Of a stretch of 64,000 bases of DNA, positions 37,365 through 47,121 are shown piece by piece. Position 1 is the stretch's first letter. Every line of letters begins with the position of its first letter. The notes under the pieces are model-generated. The model ran no database searches and was not told the origin of the DNA. It worked only from the letters and a program-made list of their open reading frames with translations. The DNA comes from Chloroherpeton thalassium ATCC 35110 (GTDB taxonomy: Bacteria > Bacteroidota > Chlorobiia > Chlorobiales > Chloroherpetonaceae): the NCBI RefSeq assembly GCF_000020525.1, contig NC_011026.1:496001-560000 (forward strand). The letters run 5' to 3'. A program made the translations under genes and the position numbers.

Positions 37365-38333
37365 ATGTCAGAGTCAAAGAAAAAAAACGTTGAAACGCTT
37401 GGAAGTCGCGCACGAAAAGCCGTTAGGAAACATTATAAAAAAATCCTGCGGCACGAGCAGCCTGTGCGTGAGGATAAAGATCCAGAAGAACTTCATCAAA
37501 TGCGCGTTGCGATGCGGCGTTTGCGCTCGGTGGCAAGCGGGTTTTCTCCAATTTTGAGCTTGCCAAAAGCGGCCTCGCAAAAGCAAATCGGAAAATTTTC
37601 CCGCACGCTCGGCGCGCTGCGCGATCTCGACATTTTGCTTGAAAGCTTAGAAAAGCGCTATGCACCTGAACTTCTGAAAAGGGAAAAGCCCCATTTTCAG
37701 AAAATGGTATTCGAGCTTTATGCCCGGCGCAGCATGATTTTAGCAACGGTTCGCGACATGCTCGCCAGCGAAAGTTATGCGGCTTTTAAATCCGCAATGG
37801 ACGATTGGCTGAAAGTGCCTGAGATGAACCGAACTTCACAAATGCCGATTCAGAGCGCGTTGCCGGATTTGCTTTTCCCAATGGTCAATCAACTTTTTTT
37901 GCATGAAGGCTGGATGCCTGGCGTTAGGCTACATCGCGGCGAGCTTATTCCACCTGACAATTTCTCGTTAAGAAAGCTCAATTTTTTGCTCAAAACAGAA
38001 GGCTCACTTTTGCACGACTTGCGAAAACAAATCAAGCGCGTGCGTTATCAATTGGCTTTTTTCACCGACCTTTATGGCGAAACTTACACCGCTTATGTTA
38101 ACGACACGAAACACATGCAAGACATGCTCGGCCTGATTCAAGACAGTTTGGTGCTCGAAGCCACCTTACAAGAATTTCACGGCGAACTGTATAAAAAAAG
38201 AATCCCAACGGTGGTGAAAATGCTCATGGCTGAGCGGCTTGCCGCTTGGCAAGAATGGGAAAAAATCAGAACCATTTACTTGCTTGAGGAAACCCGCGAT
38301 AACTTCCGCAGGGAACTCTTGAACTTGAAATAA
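37365..38333 (+). CDS. CHAD domain protein
   Basis: 322 residues. The CHAD signature is clear: a basic N-terminus, then ELHQMRVAMRRLRSVASGF at about 45-63 and FSRTLGALRDLDILLESLE near 83-101, with many conserved positively charged helix faces and a second half containing LHDLRKQIKRVRYQLAFF. CHAD domains are helical and bind inorganic polyphosphate through their basic groove. No CYTH/triphosphatase partner is fused or adjacent. A polyphosphate role would fit with the Ppx/GppA gene at the window's end, but that is too far away for a context argument. Confidence 0.9.
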   Translation: MSESKKKNVETLGSRARKAVRKHYKKILRHEQPVREDKDPEELHQMRVAMRRLRSVASGFSPILSLPKAASQKQIGKFSRTLGALRDLDILLESLEKRYAPELLKREKPHFQKMVFELYARRSMILATVRDMLASESYAAFKSAMDDWLKVPEMNRTSQMPIQSALPDLLFPMVNQLFLHEGWMPGVRLHRGELIPPDNFSLRKLNFLLKTEGSLLHDLRKQIKRVRYQLAFFTDLYGETYTAYVNDTKHMQDMLGLIQDSLVLEATLQEFHGELYKKRIPTVVKMLMAERLAAWQEWEKIRTIYLLEETRDNFRRELLNLK

Positions 38334-38497
38334 ATTCGGGATTTAACACGCACTTGAAAAATGAATAGCGCTCGCCGTCACTTTTGCAGCATTCAAAAAG
38401 CTGGCTTGGAGTTTTTTTCCGATTCTTTTTTAACTTGTTCTTCAAGCTTTTTTCAAAAAAAACCGCTTTTCTTCCGAAACTCTAAAACCCAACGGCC

Positions 38498-38950
38498 ATG
38501 ATCTATCGGCACGCAACGCCAAAAGACATGCTGCAAGTTGCCGCGTTAGACCGCGATGTTTGGCATGTAAATAACCACTCTGATTTTATTCCCGACGGAG
38601 AACACGCTTGGCGCATTTGGATTGAAATTGCTTTTGTGTGTGTCGCCGAAGAAAACGACCACATTCTTGGTTGCTCCCTTGTGTTTCCTGGTTTCGACGA
38701 TTCCCTTTGCCTTCATAAGCTTTTTGTGCACAACTTGCATCAGGGCAAGGGAATTGGAAGAAAATTGATTGAGGAAACGGTTCATTTCTCGGATAAACTT
38801 GGAAAACCAATTTGGCTAACCGTCGACCCGCAAAATCAAAAATCCATCGCGCTCTACGAAAAATTTGATTTTAAAATCACCTCGCATGTAGAAGGCTTTT
38901 ACCGCGCAGACGAACATCGCTTTATCATGCGCAGAACGCCGTTGAAATAA
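38498..38950 (+). CDS. GNAT-family N-acetyltransferase
   Basis: 150 residues. It has a standard GNAT fold: N-terminal IYRHATPKDMLQVAALD, and acetyl-CoA loop LFVHNLHQGKGIGRKLIEE (Q-x-x-G-x-G/A pattern), then PIWLTVDPQNQKSIALYEKFDFK. The substrate (small amine, peptide or protein N-terminus) is unknown. It ends at a hairpin shared with the convergent sdh cluster. Confidence 0.9.
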   Translation: MIYRHATPKDMLQVAALDRDVWHVNNHSDFIPDGEHAWRIWIEIAFVCVAEENDHILGCSLVFPGFDDSLCLHKLFVHNLHQGKGIGRKLIEETVHFSDKLGKPIWLTVDPQNQKSIALYEKFDFKITSHVEGFYRADEHRFIMRRTPLK

Positions 38951-38965
38951 TTTTTTCGAATAAAA

Positions 38966-38995
38966 ATGGGCGATACGCTTTCACCTATCGCCCAT
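38966..38995. terminator. hairpin between convergent GNAT gene and sdhA
   Basis: Perfect 10-bp stem ATGGGCGATA (38966-38975) / TATCGCCCAT (38986-38995), with A-rich sequence on its left (a T-run for the minus strand) and only a weak T-stretch on the right. Confidence 0.7.
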
Positions 38996-39041
38996 GCCGT
39001 TTCCATTTTCAACCAGAGCGTTGCGCTTGACAAACAACCGT

Positions 39042-40796
39042 TTAATATTTGCGCTCTTTTGGAATGAAACGCGGATCTTCATTGGCGAGCTTCATGTTCA
39101 CAGGTTTGAACTTGATTTCAACATTTCCGGCCTCATCCAGCCAGCAAAGTGAATGTTTCAGCCAATTCGCATCATCGCGAGTTGGATAATCTTCGCGTGC
39201 ATGAGCGCCGCGCGATTCCTTACGATTGTAAGCGCATTCAACCACAGTTTGAGCGTAATCGACCATGAATTCCAATTCGATGGCGTCCAACAAATCGCTG
39301 TTGAATTCCTTGCCCTTGTCTTGAATGCAGATTTTTTTTGTGCGCTCGCGAATGTCTTTGATGGCGTTTTGCGCCGCCGAAAGCCGCTCTTCGTTTCTGA
39401 AAACCGAGACATTATCCATCATCATGCGCTGCAAATCTTCGCGCACTTTGCCAACCGACTCGCCGCTGGTGCGATCGAGCAGCGCTTTAATTCTGGCTTT
39501 CGCATTGTCGGTAGCATTTTCCTGAACCGGCATGATGCCTTTGGTCTTTTTCACAAATTCCAAAATGTCTTTTCCCGCGCGACGACCAAAAATAATCAGG
39601 TCGAGCAGCGAGTTTGTCCCCAATCGATTTCCGCCATGCACCGACACACAGGCCGCTTCGCCGGCAGCCCAGAAGCCGATTTTTGGCGTGTTTTTTTCGT
39701 CAATCACCACGCGGCCATTCACATCGGTTGGAATGCCGCCCATCGCATAATGGCAAGTTGGCTGAACGGGAATTGGATTTTTGGACGGGTCGACGCCAAG
39801 ATAAATTTTCGCAAAAGTGGAGATTTCTGGCAACTTGGTTTCGATTTGCTTCAGCGAAAGATGCGTCAAATCGAGCTCGACATAATCTTTATTTGGCCCA
39901 ATGCCGCGTCCTTCCGCAATTTCCATATAAATGCATCGGCTGATGACATCGCGCGGCGCAAGGTCTTTGACGGTCGGCGCGTAACGCTCCATGAAGCGCT
40001 CGCCTTTCGAGTTTTTCAAGATGCCACCTTCGCCGCGAGCGCCTTCGGTCACGAGAATGCCAAGCCGATACAAACCGGTTGGATGAAACTGAACAAACTC
40101 CATGTCCTCAAGCGGCATGTTGTGGCGAAGCACAATGCCAAGTCCGTCGCCAGTGTTGGCATGGGCGTTGGAAGTCGTTTTCCACGCGCGACCGTAACCG
40201 CCCGTCGCAAACATGACAACTTTTGAATTAAACACGTGAACTTCTCCTGTGCGAATTTCATAAGCCACCACGCCGCAAATCACGCCGTCGGTTTCGCACA
40301 AATCGAGCACTTGGAACTCATCATAAAATCGCACGTTGCGACGAACGCTTTGCTCATACAGCGTGTGCAGGCAAACGTGCCCGGTGCGATCGGCGGCGTA
40401 GCAGGCGCGGCGCACGGGCGCTTCGCCGAAATTGCGCGTATGCCCGCCAAACGGGCGCTGCGCGATTTTACCTTCGGGCGTGCGCGAAAAAGGCACGCCG
40501 TAATGTTCCATTTCAATGATGGCGCGTGGGGCGTCGTTGCACATAATTTCTATGGCGTCTTGGTCGCCCAAGTAGTCAGAGCCTTTTACCGTATCGTAGG
40601 CATGCCAAAGCGGCGAGTCCTCTTCCTCGTTGCCAAGCGCCGCACAAATGCCGCCTTGAGCCGCGCCCGTATGAGAACGAAGCGGATGCAATTTTGAAAC
40701 CACCGCCACATCGCATTGACCAGCCAGTTCCACTGCTGCACGAAGTCCGGCCAGCCCAGCACCGACGATAACTACATCATGAGTGAATAATGCCAT
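39042..40796 (-). CDS. sdhA: succinate dehydrogenase/fumarate reductase flavoprotein subunit
   Basis: 584 residues. FAD-binding [16 protein letters not shown] at the N-terminus, the covalent-FAD histidine in [15 protein letters not shown] (about 40-54), and active-site [21 protein letters not shown] (about 241-261). The C-terminal part contains the usual NNALESRR-like region ([17 protein letters not shown]). It oxidises succinate to fumarate (or the reverse, as in the reductive TCA cycle). It is third in the order sdhC-sdhD-sdhA, 54 bases after sdhD. The expected iron-sulfur subunit gene sdhB does not follow. Confidence 0.96.
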   Translation of the reverse strand: MALFTHDVVIVGAGLAGLRAAVELAGQCDVAVVSKLHPLRSHTGAAQGGICAALGNEEEDSPLWHAYDTVKGSDYLGDQDAIEIMCNDAPRAIIEMEHYGVPFSRTPEGKIAQRPFGGHTRNFGEAPVRRACYAADRTGHVCLHTLYEQSVRRNVRFYDEFQVLDLCETDGVICGVVAYEIRTGEVHVFNSKVVMFATGGYGRAWKTTSNAHANTGDGLGIVLRHNMPLEDMEFVQFHPTGLYRLGILVTEGARGEGGILKNSKGERFMERYAPTVKDLAPRDVISRCIYMEIAEGRGIGPNKDYVELDLTHLSLKQIETKLPEISTFAKIYLGVDPSKNPIPVQPTCHYAMGGIPTDVNGRVVIDEKNTPKIGFWAAGEAACVSVHGGNRLGTNSLLDLIIFGRRAGKDILEFVKKTKGIMPVQENATDNAKARIKALLDRTSGESVGKVREDLQRMMMDNVSVFRNEERLSAAQNAIKDIRERTKKICIQDKGKEFNSDLLDAIELEFMVDYAQTVVECAYNRKESRGAHAREDYPTRDDANWLKHSLCWLDEAGNVEIKFKPVNMKLANEDPRFIPKERKY

Positions 40797-40850
40797 GTCA
40801 GTCTTACTCCTCTTGCTTGCCCTGCAAGCGTTGGATTTTTTAAGAAAATT

Positions 40851-41369
40851 TTATTTTAAAGCCAGCCCGCTGAGAATATTTTCAAGGCCAAGTGGTGGCT
40901 GATAAACCCCGGCTGTGATTACGGTTAGTCCGCCTTGCACGAGCAGCAGCGCCGCCAACACCCAACAAAAAGAAACGAGCGTAAGGCGCAATCCCGTGTG
41001 TCGAACATAATCATCGATGATGTTCAAAAGGCCGTTCATGCCGTGATACAATCCAAAGATGAGAAACAACAGATCAAAGATTTTCCAAATGGGATTGGAA
41101 AGCCGTGTGGTCACTTTTTCGTAGGTAATGAGATGTTCGCCGGCGCGAGCTTCGGAAATTTTTCCGTGTTCGACAGCCGCTTTGTATTCTGGATATTTTT
41201 CCATGTAAGCTTGGCGAATAGCGCGATATTCTTCAGGATTCGAAAGCGCGTCTGTTGGCATGTGTTGCACCCAAAAGTGACCGATTAAAGTTGCTAAAAG
41301 CAACATGCCGGAAATGCGCTGAAAAAACCACCCGAATGCGCCGCTTTGTTTTGCCGCTCTTTTTTCCAT
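40851..41369 (-). CDS. sdhD: succinate dehydrogenase membrane anchor subunit
   Basis: 172 residues with three hydrophobic helices (about 16-33, 93-112, 128-152). The first begins with FFQRISGMLLLATLIGHFW, the quinone/heme-proximal Arg-x-Ser-Gly motif of anchor subunits. A hydrophilic insertion of about 55 residues (PTDALSNPEEYRAIRQAYMEKY...) lies between helices 1 and 2 and is larger than usual. It lies between sdhC and sdhA on the same strand. Together with SdhC it anchors the catalytic dimer and reduces menaquinone. Confidence 0.85.
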   Translation of the reverse strand: MEKRAAKQSGAFGWFFQRISGMLLLATLIGHFWVQHMPTDALSNPEEYRAIRQAYMEKYPEYKAAVEHGKISEARAGEHLITYEKVTTRLSNPIWKIFDLLFLIFGLYHGMNGLLNIIDDYVRHTGLRLTLVSFCWVLAALLLVQGGLTVITAGVYQPPLGLENILSGLALK

Positions 41370-41395
41370 GTGCGTTTGACTTTCTGGAAAGGTTA

Positions 41396-41839
41396 TTAAT
41401 TACCGAGAGTATTAATAAAATAGGGAGCAACGATTGGATAACCACCCAATGCGATAATGACGATTGACAGGGCTACAGTCGCGAAAAACATGCGTTTTTG
41501 CTGCGGTGTCCAGCCGAGAAAATCAATCATCACGATTCGGAAACCGTTGATGGAGTGATACGCGACCAGCGCCAAAATGACGAGTTCGCCGATTTTGAAC
41601 AGCGGACTGCGATAGGCGCTCATCGCCATGTCGAATTTGACCGGGTCATACATTGAACGTAGCCCGTTGATGTGAATAATGAGATACACGACCAGCCCGA
41701 TGCCCGACGCCCGATGCAATAGCCACGCCCACATGCCGCCATGCCAGTTGTAGCTAAAAATGGATTTCAGTGCATTGGGGAAGGAAGGTTTGTATTTCAG
41801 CTTTGCCGCGAGCCGGGGTTCCTGCTCTTTTTCCGCCAT
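41396..41839 (-). CDS. sdhC: succinate dehydrogenase cytochrome b556 subunit
   Basis: 147 residues with three membrane helices. The motif WLLHRASGIGLVVYLIIHING carries the conserved His-Arg-x-Ser-Gly and a second histidine (candidate heme ligand); VAYHSINGFRIVMID follows near 95. Length and layout match SdhC. It is the first gene of the sdhC-sdhD-sdhA cluster, 26 bases before sdhD. Confidence 0.9.
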   Translation of the reverse strand: MAEKEQEPRLAAKLKYKPSFPNALKSIFSYNWHGGMWAWLLHRASGIGLVVYLIIHINGLRSMYDPVKFDMAMSAYRSPLFKIGELVILALVAYHSINGFRIVMIDFLGWTPQQKRMFFATVALSIVIIALGGYPIVAPYFINTLGN

Positions 41840-42034
41840 ATAAGCCGTTTCCTTTCCGAGGTTAGTTGTTATGCTGAAAGTCTCTCAGCAAAACCGATTT
41901 GCTTAAGACGGCTGCAAAGTTAAAGCATTCTCATGAATAGAACAACGCCAAAAAACATTCACGATGTGTGGGAAAATGGCTCGTTGCGAAAAGATAATGT
42001 GATGCTTGTTGGCAAGACCGGCGAAAAGTATTCT

Positions 42035-44296
42035 TTATTCCAATTCTTGTATGATCTTTAAAAGCTCCTGCGCTCTATACACATGCGGATATTTCTCTAA
42101 CAGCCTTTTTGCTTCTGTTAAATTGCTTTTATTGTTGTCCGATAGCATAGCGCCTAAAATTAGCGTATTCGCATAATCAATATCATAAACGCTTGGATTC
42201 TCCTTTGTGAGTTGTCGTCTTATCTCTAAGGCTTCATTGTAAGCGTTGAGGGCGGCTTCGTATTCATGTTTATCAGAGTGCAAAATTGCCAAGTTGTTCA
42301 ATGTAGTAGCCACATAAGGCAAAAAAGCGTCAGGATTGCGCCGCGCGAGTTGTCGTCTTATCTCTAAGGCTTCATTGTAAGCGTTGAGGGCGGCTTCGTA
42401 TTCATGTTTATCAGAGTGCAAAATTGCCAAGTTGTTCAATGTAGTAGCCACATAAGGCAAAAAAGCGTCAGGATTGCGCCGCGCGAGTTGTCGTCTTATC
42501 TCTAAGGCTTCATTGTAAGCGTTGAGGGCGGCTTCGTATTCATGTTGATCAGAATGCAAAGTTGCCAAGTTGTTCAATGTAGTAGCCACATAAAGCAAAA
42601 AAGCGTCAGGATTGCGCCGCGCGAGTTGTCGTCTTATCTCTAAGGCTTCATTGTAAGCGTTGAGGGCGGCTTCGTATTCATGTTTAGCATAATGCAAAGT
42701 TGCCAAGTTGTTCAATGTAGTAGCCACATAAGGCAAAAAAGCGTCAGGATTGCGCCGCGCGAGTTGTCGTCTTATCTCTAAGGCTTCATTGTAAGCGTTG
42801 AGGGCGGCTTCGTATTCATGTTTAGCATAATGCAAAGTTGCCAAGTTGTTCAATGTCATGGCAACATCGGGCAAAAAAGCGTCAGGATTGCGCCGCGCGA
42901 GTTGTCTATAAATGCTTAAGGCTTCATTGAAAGCGTTGAGGGCGGCTTCGTATTCATGTTGATCAGAATGCAAAAGTCCCAAGTTGTTCAATGTAGTAGC
43001 CACATAAGGCAAAAAAGCGTCAGGATTGCGCCGCGCGAGTTGTCGTCTTATCTCTAAGGCTTCATTGTAAGCGTTGAGGGCGGCTTCGTATTCATGTTTA
43101 GCATAATGCAAATTTGCCAAGTTGTTCAATGTCATGGCAACATTGGGCAAAAAAGCGTCAGGATTGCGCCGCGCGAGTTGTCTATAAATGCTTAAGGCTT
43201 CATTGAAAGCGTTGAGGGCGGCTTCGTATTCATGTTGATCAGAATGCAAATTTGCCAAGTTGTTCAATGTCATGGCAACATCGGGCAAAAAAGCGTCAGG
43301 ATTCTCCTTTTCCTGCTCTCTGTATTTTTTCAGGGCATTTTCATAATAATCGCCGGCATCACGAAATGAATTCTGTTTCTGCAAGAAGTAGGCGCAGTTA
43401 AAATAATTTTCCGCAGAAGGTTCTAATGCGAGAAGCTCGGTGTATAAATCTTTTGTCGCTTCGATGGCAAAAAGGGCTTGGGTTGCTTTGATAGATTCTT
43501 TTAAGGCTTTGATTTTCTTTTGCTCGGCTTCCGCTTCTATTTGTTTTTCTATTAAAAAATACTCGTCTCTTATTTTTCCGGCGTTGCCTTCTTCAAAATA
43601 TTTTTGAATCGTCTCTAAAAACGAGGCCAGCTCGGTATTGCCTTCGGCCTTCAATTTCTTAATTTCCGCCGATAACTCCTTATTATATTTATAAATAGCA
43701 GTGACGGCCACAAAGAGCAATTCTTTTTCCGTCGCCGAAATTTTCCGCTCGTCATACCATTCCTGAATTTTCTCTCTCGTCTTGCGCTCGCCGTTCTTTA
43801 TCGGTAAGTCCTTCAAATACCGTTCAACATCGCGCGGGTCAAGGCCGGCTTGCAGCAGCAGCTTGTCCATTTTTTCAGATGTTTCCGAAATGCCGCTTTT
43901 TATCTGCTCTTGGCCTTGGGCTAACGCTTCGGTATTTTCAAGTATTTCTTTCTCCGCACTTGGAAATAACAGGCCATATAAAGCCGATGAAAACACATTC
44001 AACCCGACGCTTAAAACAACCGTCGCAACCAGCGTTCCCGACAAAAGCCATTTTTCAATTTTTATCAGGTGAAGAATGACTTCATAAGGGTTTAGGCTGA
44101 AATCGCGGAACAGTCCGTTTTCATAGAGGGAAGGCAGTACAAGCAGCCAAAGAAAACCGGAAAGAAGCAATCCGATCGGCCAACCGGCACGAACAAAAGC
44201 TTTCAGCCGGTTAGTATGACGGAAATACCACGCGCTTCCCAAGAGCGCAAGGCCGTAAAGCATCAGCCATTTATATTGTTGGAGAAATGCTTGCAT
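42035..44296 (-). CDS. membrane-anchored coiled-coil protein with eight 46-residue TPR repeats
   Basis: 753 residues. Three hydrophobic segments at about 10-27, 37-57 and 84-110 anchor it in the inner membrane. A charged coiled-coil region follows (about 115-280, rich in E, K, Q). One typical TPR lies near 300, and then eight nearly identical TPR units of 46 residues, consensus NPDAFLPxVAxTLNNLAxLHxxxHEYEAALNAYNEALEIRRQLARR (about 335-700). A shorter tail ends the protein. TPR arrays bind other proteins; the partner is unknown. The repeats differ mainly at a few positions (Y/N/D after LP, LxxLHxDxH), and DNA identity is very high, so this is a recently homogenised array. Confidence 0.85.
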   Translation of the reverse strand: MQAFLQQYKWLMLYGLALLGSAWYFRHTNRLKAFVRAGWPIGLLLSGFLWLLVLPSLYENGLFRDFSLNPYEVILHLIKIEKWLLSGTLVATVVLSVGLNVFSSALYGLLFPSAEKEILENTEALAQGQEQIKSGISETSEKMDKLLLQAGLDPRDVERYLKDLPIKNGERKTREKIQEWYDERKISATEKELLFVAVTAIYKYNKELSAEIKKLKAEGNTELASFLETIQKYFEEGNAGKIRDEYFLIEKQIEAEAEQKKIKALKESIKATQALFAIEATKDLYTELLALEPSAENYFNCAYFLQKQNSFRDAGDYYENALKKYREQEKENPDAFLPDVAMTLNNLANLHSDQHEYEAALNAFNEALSIYRQLARRNPDAFLPNVAMTLNNLANLHYAKHEYEAALNAYNEALEIRRQLARRNPDAFLPYVATTLNNLGLLHSDQHEYEAALNAFNEALSIYRQLARRNPDAFLPDVAMTLNNLATLHYAKHEYEAALNAYNEALEIRRQLARRNPDAFLPYVATTLNNLATLHYAKHEYEAALNAYNEALEIRRQLARRNPDAFLLYVATTLNNLATLHSDQHEYEAALNAYNEALEIRRQLARRNPDAFLPYVATTLNNLAILHSDKHEYEAALNAYNEALEIRRQLARRNPDAFLPYVATTLNNLAILHSDKHEYEAALNAYNEALEIRRQLTKENPSVYDIDYANTLILGAMLSDNNKSNLTEAKRLLEKYPHVYRAQELLKIIQELE
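42200..43305 (-). repeat. 138-bp tandem coding repeats, 8 units
   Basis: In-frame direct repeats inside the TPR gene; the marker AAAAAAGCGTCAGGATT recurs every 138 bases (for example at 42321 and 42459). Variation is limited to short variant blocks (ACTTTGCATT/AATTTGCATT/AAAATTGCC and TATAAATGC/GTCTTATCTC), shared in mosaic fashion among units. Confidence 0.9.
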
Positions 44297-44483
44297 TTGT
44301 CAAATCTGTCGGTTTAGGGATTGGCATTTTTATCGGGAAAAACTTGCGACACATCTGAAATATAATCATCAAAAATGGAAGTTGCTTTTTAAGAATGGGG
44401 CATTTGTGAAGAAGACGGGAAAAGGCATCCACAGTTCAAGGGTAAATGCCTTTTGCAAAAAGATATGTGGAGAAAAAAGAATT

Positions 44484-44888
44484 TCAGACTTGATGCAATT
44501 GATTCACATCTTCAGCCTGCAGCCATTTTAGCGCAGCTGCCTGTTCTTCAAAAATTTGCGCATGAAAACCGAGATGATACGCTTCGCACATAATGGATAG
44601 CAGTTTAATTACAACTTTTGACGGATTGTTGTGGGTGACAAACGCGCATTTACATTCTCCCAAAAAATCACAAATCGCACTGATGTAATTTCGCAATCGA
44701 TCCAATTCATAATAATCCGCATCGATGTAGGCTTCAGAAAAATCAAACAACAAGCTCGTTCCCTTTTGATAGTCTGGATTTTCTATCAAGTTTTTTAAAG
44801 AACGAATAATGTCTTTAACATCGAGTTTTCCTGAAAAATCAATTCTTACAAGATGCTGCGATAAATCCATACTCACAGTGGCAGTCAT
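44484..44888 (-). CDS. STAS/SpoIIAA-like domain protein
   Basis: 134 residues. The predicted alternating pattern (LVRIDFSGKLDVKDIIRSLKNLIENP...TSLLFDFSEAYIDADYYELDRLRNYIS...CKCAFVTHNNPSKVV) resembles STAS/SpoIIAA-like proteins, which bind nucleotides or act as anti-sigma antagonists or lipid-binding switches. The conserved phospho-serine position of SpoIIAA is not clear. It stands alone between the TPR gene and a 400-base gap. Confidence 0.6.
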   Translation of the reverse strand: MTATVSMDLSQHLVRIDFSGKLDVKDIIRSLKNLIENPDYQKGTSLLFDFSEAYIDADYYELDRLRNYISAICDFLGECKCAFVTHNNPSKVVIKLLSIMCEAYHLGFHAQIFEEQAAALKWLQAEDVNQLHQV

Positions 44889-45288
44889 TTCTATTCCCTC
44901 CTAATTTTTTCCTAAGCGTGATATAGGAGGAGCATTCCATATAAATAGGCATGTACAAAAGCCGATTTATAAAACGGCCTAACCGTTTGTGGCCAAAGCA
45001 AGGAATTAAAGCAACTAACTGGCGCGCCGCTATTGCGATGAAAAGTTAATGCCAACCCAAAACGCCATGCGCGAATTTCACATCTTGATTCAGCCGCAGG
45101 TTCTCCTTCTGAAAAAGAGCAGTCTTAAAAAGACGCTATCCTTATTTTACGCATTTCAAAAAATGAAGTTGTAAAGAATCCCTTGAAATTGCTCGTGTGC
45201 TTCGGAATTTTGGCTGCGCGAAACCTGTTTCATTCTGCATAAAAATAGCAACCAGCTTGAGGGAACTTTATTCAAAAATGCGTCCAAC
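44889..45288. other. 400-base intergenic region, no gene seen
   Basis: This region separates the divergent STAS-like and acyl-CoA synthetase-like genes. I found no open frame of interest, RNA gene, hairpin with T-tract or repeat. It must contain both promoters. Confidence 0.5.
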
Positions 45289-47121
45289 ATGATCAACATC
45301 ACCGAAACAAACCGCTTGATAAAACCGCCAGCTTATTTACGCGACGCCGCCCATATTCAAAACTACGAATCCACTTATGCGCGATCGATTGAAAACCCGG
45401 ATGCGTTCTGGGACGAAATCGCTTCAGGGTTCATCTGGGAAAATAAATGGACGAAAGTTTGTGAGGTTCAACCGCCCTATCATCGTTGGTTTGTGGGTGG
45501 AACGACCAACATCACGCTAAACATGTTAGACCGGCATATTGTCGGCCATCGGAGAAACAAAGTGGCGCTGCTTTGGGCATCTGAAAACGGACGAGAAGTT
45601 GTCGTCACTTACGATCGATTGCTTCGGCGCGTTTGCCAGCTGGCCAATGCGTTGACGATGAGTGGGGTTCGAAAAGGCGACACGGTTTTAATTTATATGC
45701 CGAACACGGTGGAGTTCGTGTATGCGATGCTGGCTTGTGCGAGAATCGGTGCGATTCACGCTTCCGTTCATACAGGTTTAGGTGTGCAAGCCTTGCGCGA
45801 ACGCATTGAATCGGTTCGTCCAAAAGTGGTCTTTTGTGCCGACGCCACGCTCAGCGGCGGAAAAGTGATCGCTTTAAAACCGATGCTGGACGACGCGCTT
45901 CAAGGGAACGATTGCGTTGAAAAAATCGTGGTTTTGCGCCGTCAAGAACCCAAAATTGAACTTTACTCTGGCCTTGAAGTTGATTTTTATGACTTCTTAA
46001 TCGGAATGCCTCAATGGATAAATCCTGAAATTGTGGAATCCTCGCATCCATTGTTTGTGTACTTCACGACGGACGCCGCCGGTGCGCCAAAAGGAATCGT
46101 ACAAGCCCAAGGCGGATACATGGTTGGCTCGGCATATTACACACGCATTTTCTTTGATTTGCAAGATTCCGATATTTTGTGGAACACCTCCGATTTGAGC
46201 TGGATAACGGGTCACACAAACGGCATTTACGGGCCGCTCTTGAACGGCGCAACCCTCTATTTCCGCGAAGGCGCATTGACAACCCCAAACACTGAAGCAA
46301 CTTGGGCGGCGATCGAACGACATGGCATTAACATTCTTTCCACCATGCCCACAACACTTCGCATTTTAAAATCCTTTGGCGCTGCGTTTTCGGAAAAATA
46401 TGATTTATCCACGCTTCGGCTGGTTGCATCTACTGGAGAACCGCTGCCTGCGGAGCTTTATAGTTGGGCATCGGAATTTGTGGCTGGGCGAAATGGCTTT
46501 GTGGCCAATAGTTGGTGGGAAGCCGAGCTTGGCGCGCCGATGCTCGGCACGCTCATGGCAAACGAGGCCAAACTGAACTTCGTTGGAAAGCCATTTCCTG
46601 GCGTTGCGTTGGAAGTGGTGCAAACCGACGGTTCATCAGCCGCGCCAAATCAACCGGGAAAGCTGGCCATTTTGCGTCCTGTCCCAACGATGCTTAGTGA
46701 AACCTGGCAAAACCAGGAACAATATTCTGCTTATTGGTCGCAAATTCCAGGTCGGTTTGCAACCGGCGACGATGCGCTGAAAGATGAAGATGGATTTTTT
46801 GCCATTTTAGGCCGTCACGACGATGCGCTCATCATTGGCGGATTTCGAATCGGAGTACATGAAATTGAACAGACACTCGCCAAACATCCAGCGGTCAAAG
46901 AAGCGGCGATCTTTGGCGTGCCGGATAGCGTCACTGGAACGAAACTCAAAGCTTGGGTTGTGCTGCATCAAGAAACATCTGCGCCTGAACGCACGCGCTC
47001 AATGCTCTATGGATATATTTTTCATGAACTGGGCAGAATGGCTGTGCCTGGCGAAATTGTTTTTTGCGATGCGCTGCCTCAACTCGGCGATGGCTCGCGC
47101 GCACTGCAACATCCACGATAG
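45289..47121 (+). CDS. acyl-CoA synthetase-like protein with degenerate active-site motifs
   Basis: 610 residues, clearly of the acetyl/acetoacetyl-CoA synthetase (ANL) family: N-terminal ACAS_N region (YESTYARSIENPDAFWDEIA), A5-like NSWWEAELGAPMLG, A7-like FATGDDALKDEDGFFAILGR and A8-like DDALIIGGFRIGVHEIEQ. The phosphate-binding A3 loop reads YFTTDAAGAPKGIVQ (about 256-270) where the family has TSGSTGKPKG. The C-terminal A10 lysine motif (PKTRSGKI) is replaced by PQLGDGSRALQHPR, which ends the protein, so the catalytic lysine is missing. The enzyme is probably altered or inactive in adenylation. Confidence 0.85.
   Translation: MINITETNRLIKPPAYLRDAAHIQNYESTYARSIENPDAFWDEIASGFIWENKWTKVCEVQPPYHRWFVGGTTNITLNMLDRHIVGHRRNKVALLWASENGREVVVTYDRLLRRVCQLANALTMSGVRKGDTVLIYMPNTVEFVYAMLACARIGAIHASVHTGLGVQALRERIESVRPKVVFCADATLSGGKVIALKPMLDDALQGNDCVEKIVVLRRQEPKIELYSGLEVDFYDFLIGMPQWINPEIVESSHPLFVYFTTDAAGAPKGIVQAQGGYMVGSAYYTRIFFDLQDSDILWNTSDLSWITGHTNGIYGPLLNGATLYFREGALTTPNTEATWAAIERHGINILSTMPTTLRILKSFGAAFSEKYDLSTLRLVASTGEPLPAELYSWASEFVAGRNGFVANSWWEAELGAPMLGTLMANEAKLNFVGKPFPGVALEVVQTDGSSAAPNQPGKLAILRPVPTMLSETWQNQEQYSAYWSQIPGRFATGDDALKDEDGFFAILGRHDDALIIGGFRIGVHEIEQTLAKHPAVKEAAIFGVPDSVTGTKLKAWVVLHQETSAPERTRSMLYGYIFHELGRMAVPGEIVFCDALPQLGDGSRALQHPR

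Noticed and set aside
41933-42061. Short 42-codon frame before and into the 3' end of the TPR gene
   Set aside because: No ribosome binding site and no homology-like pattern; overlaps the other gene antisense.
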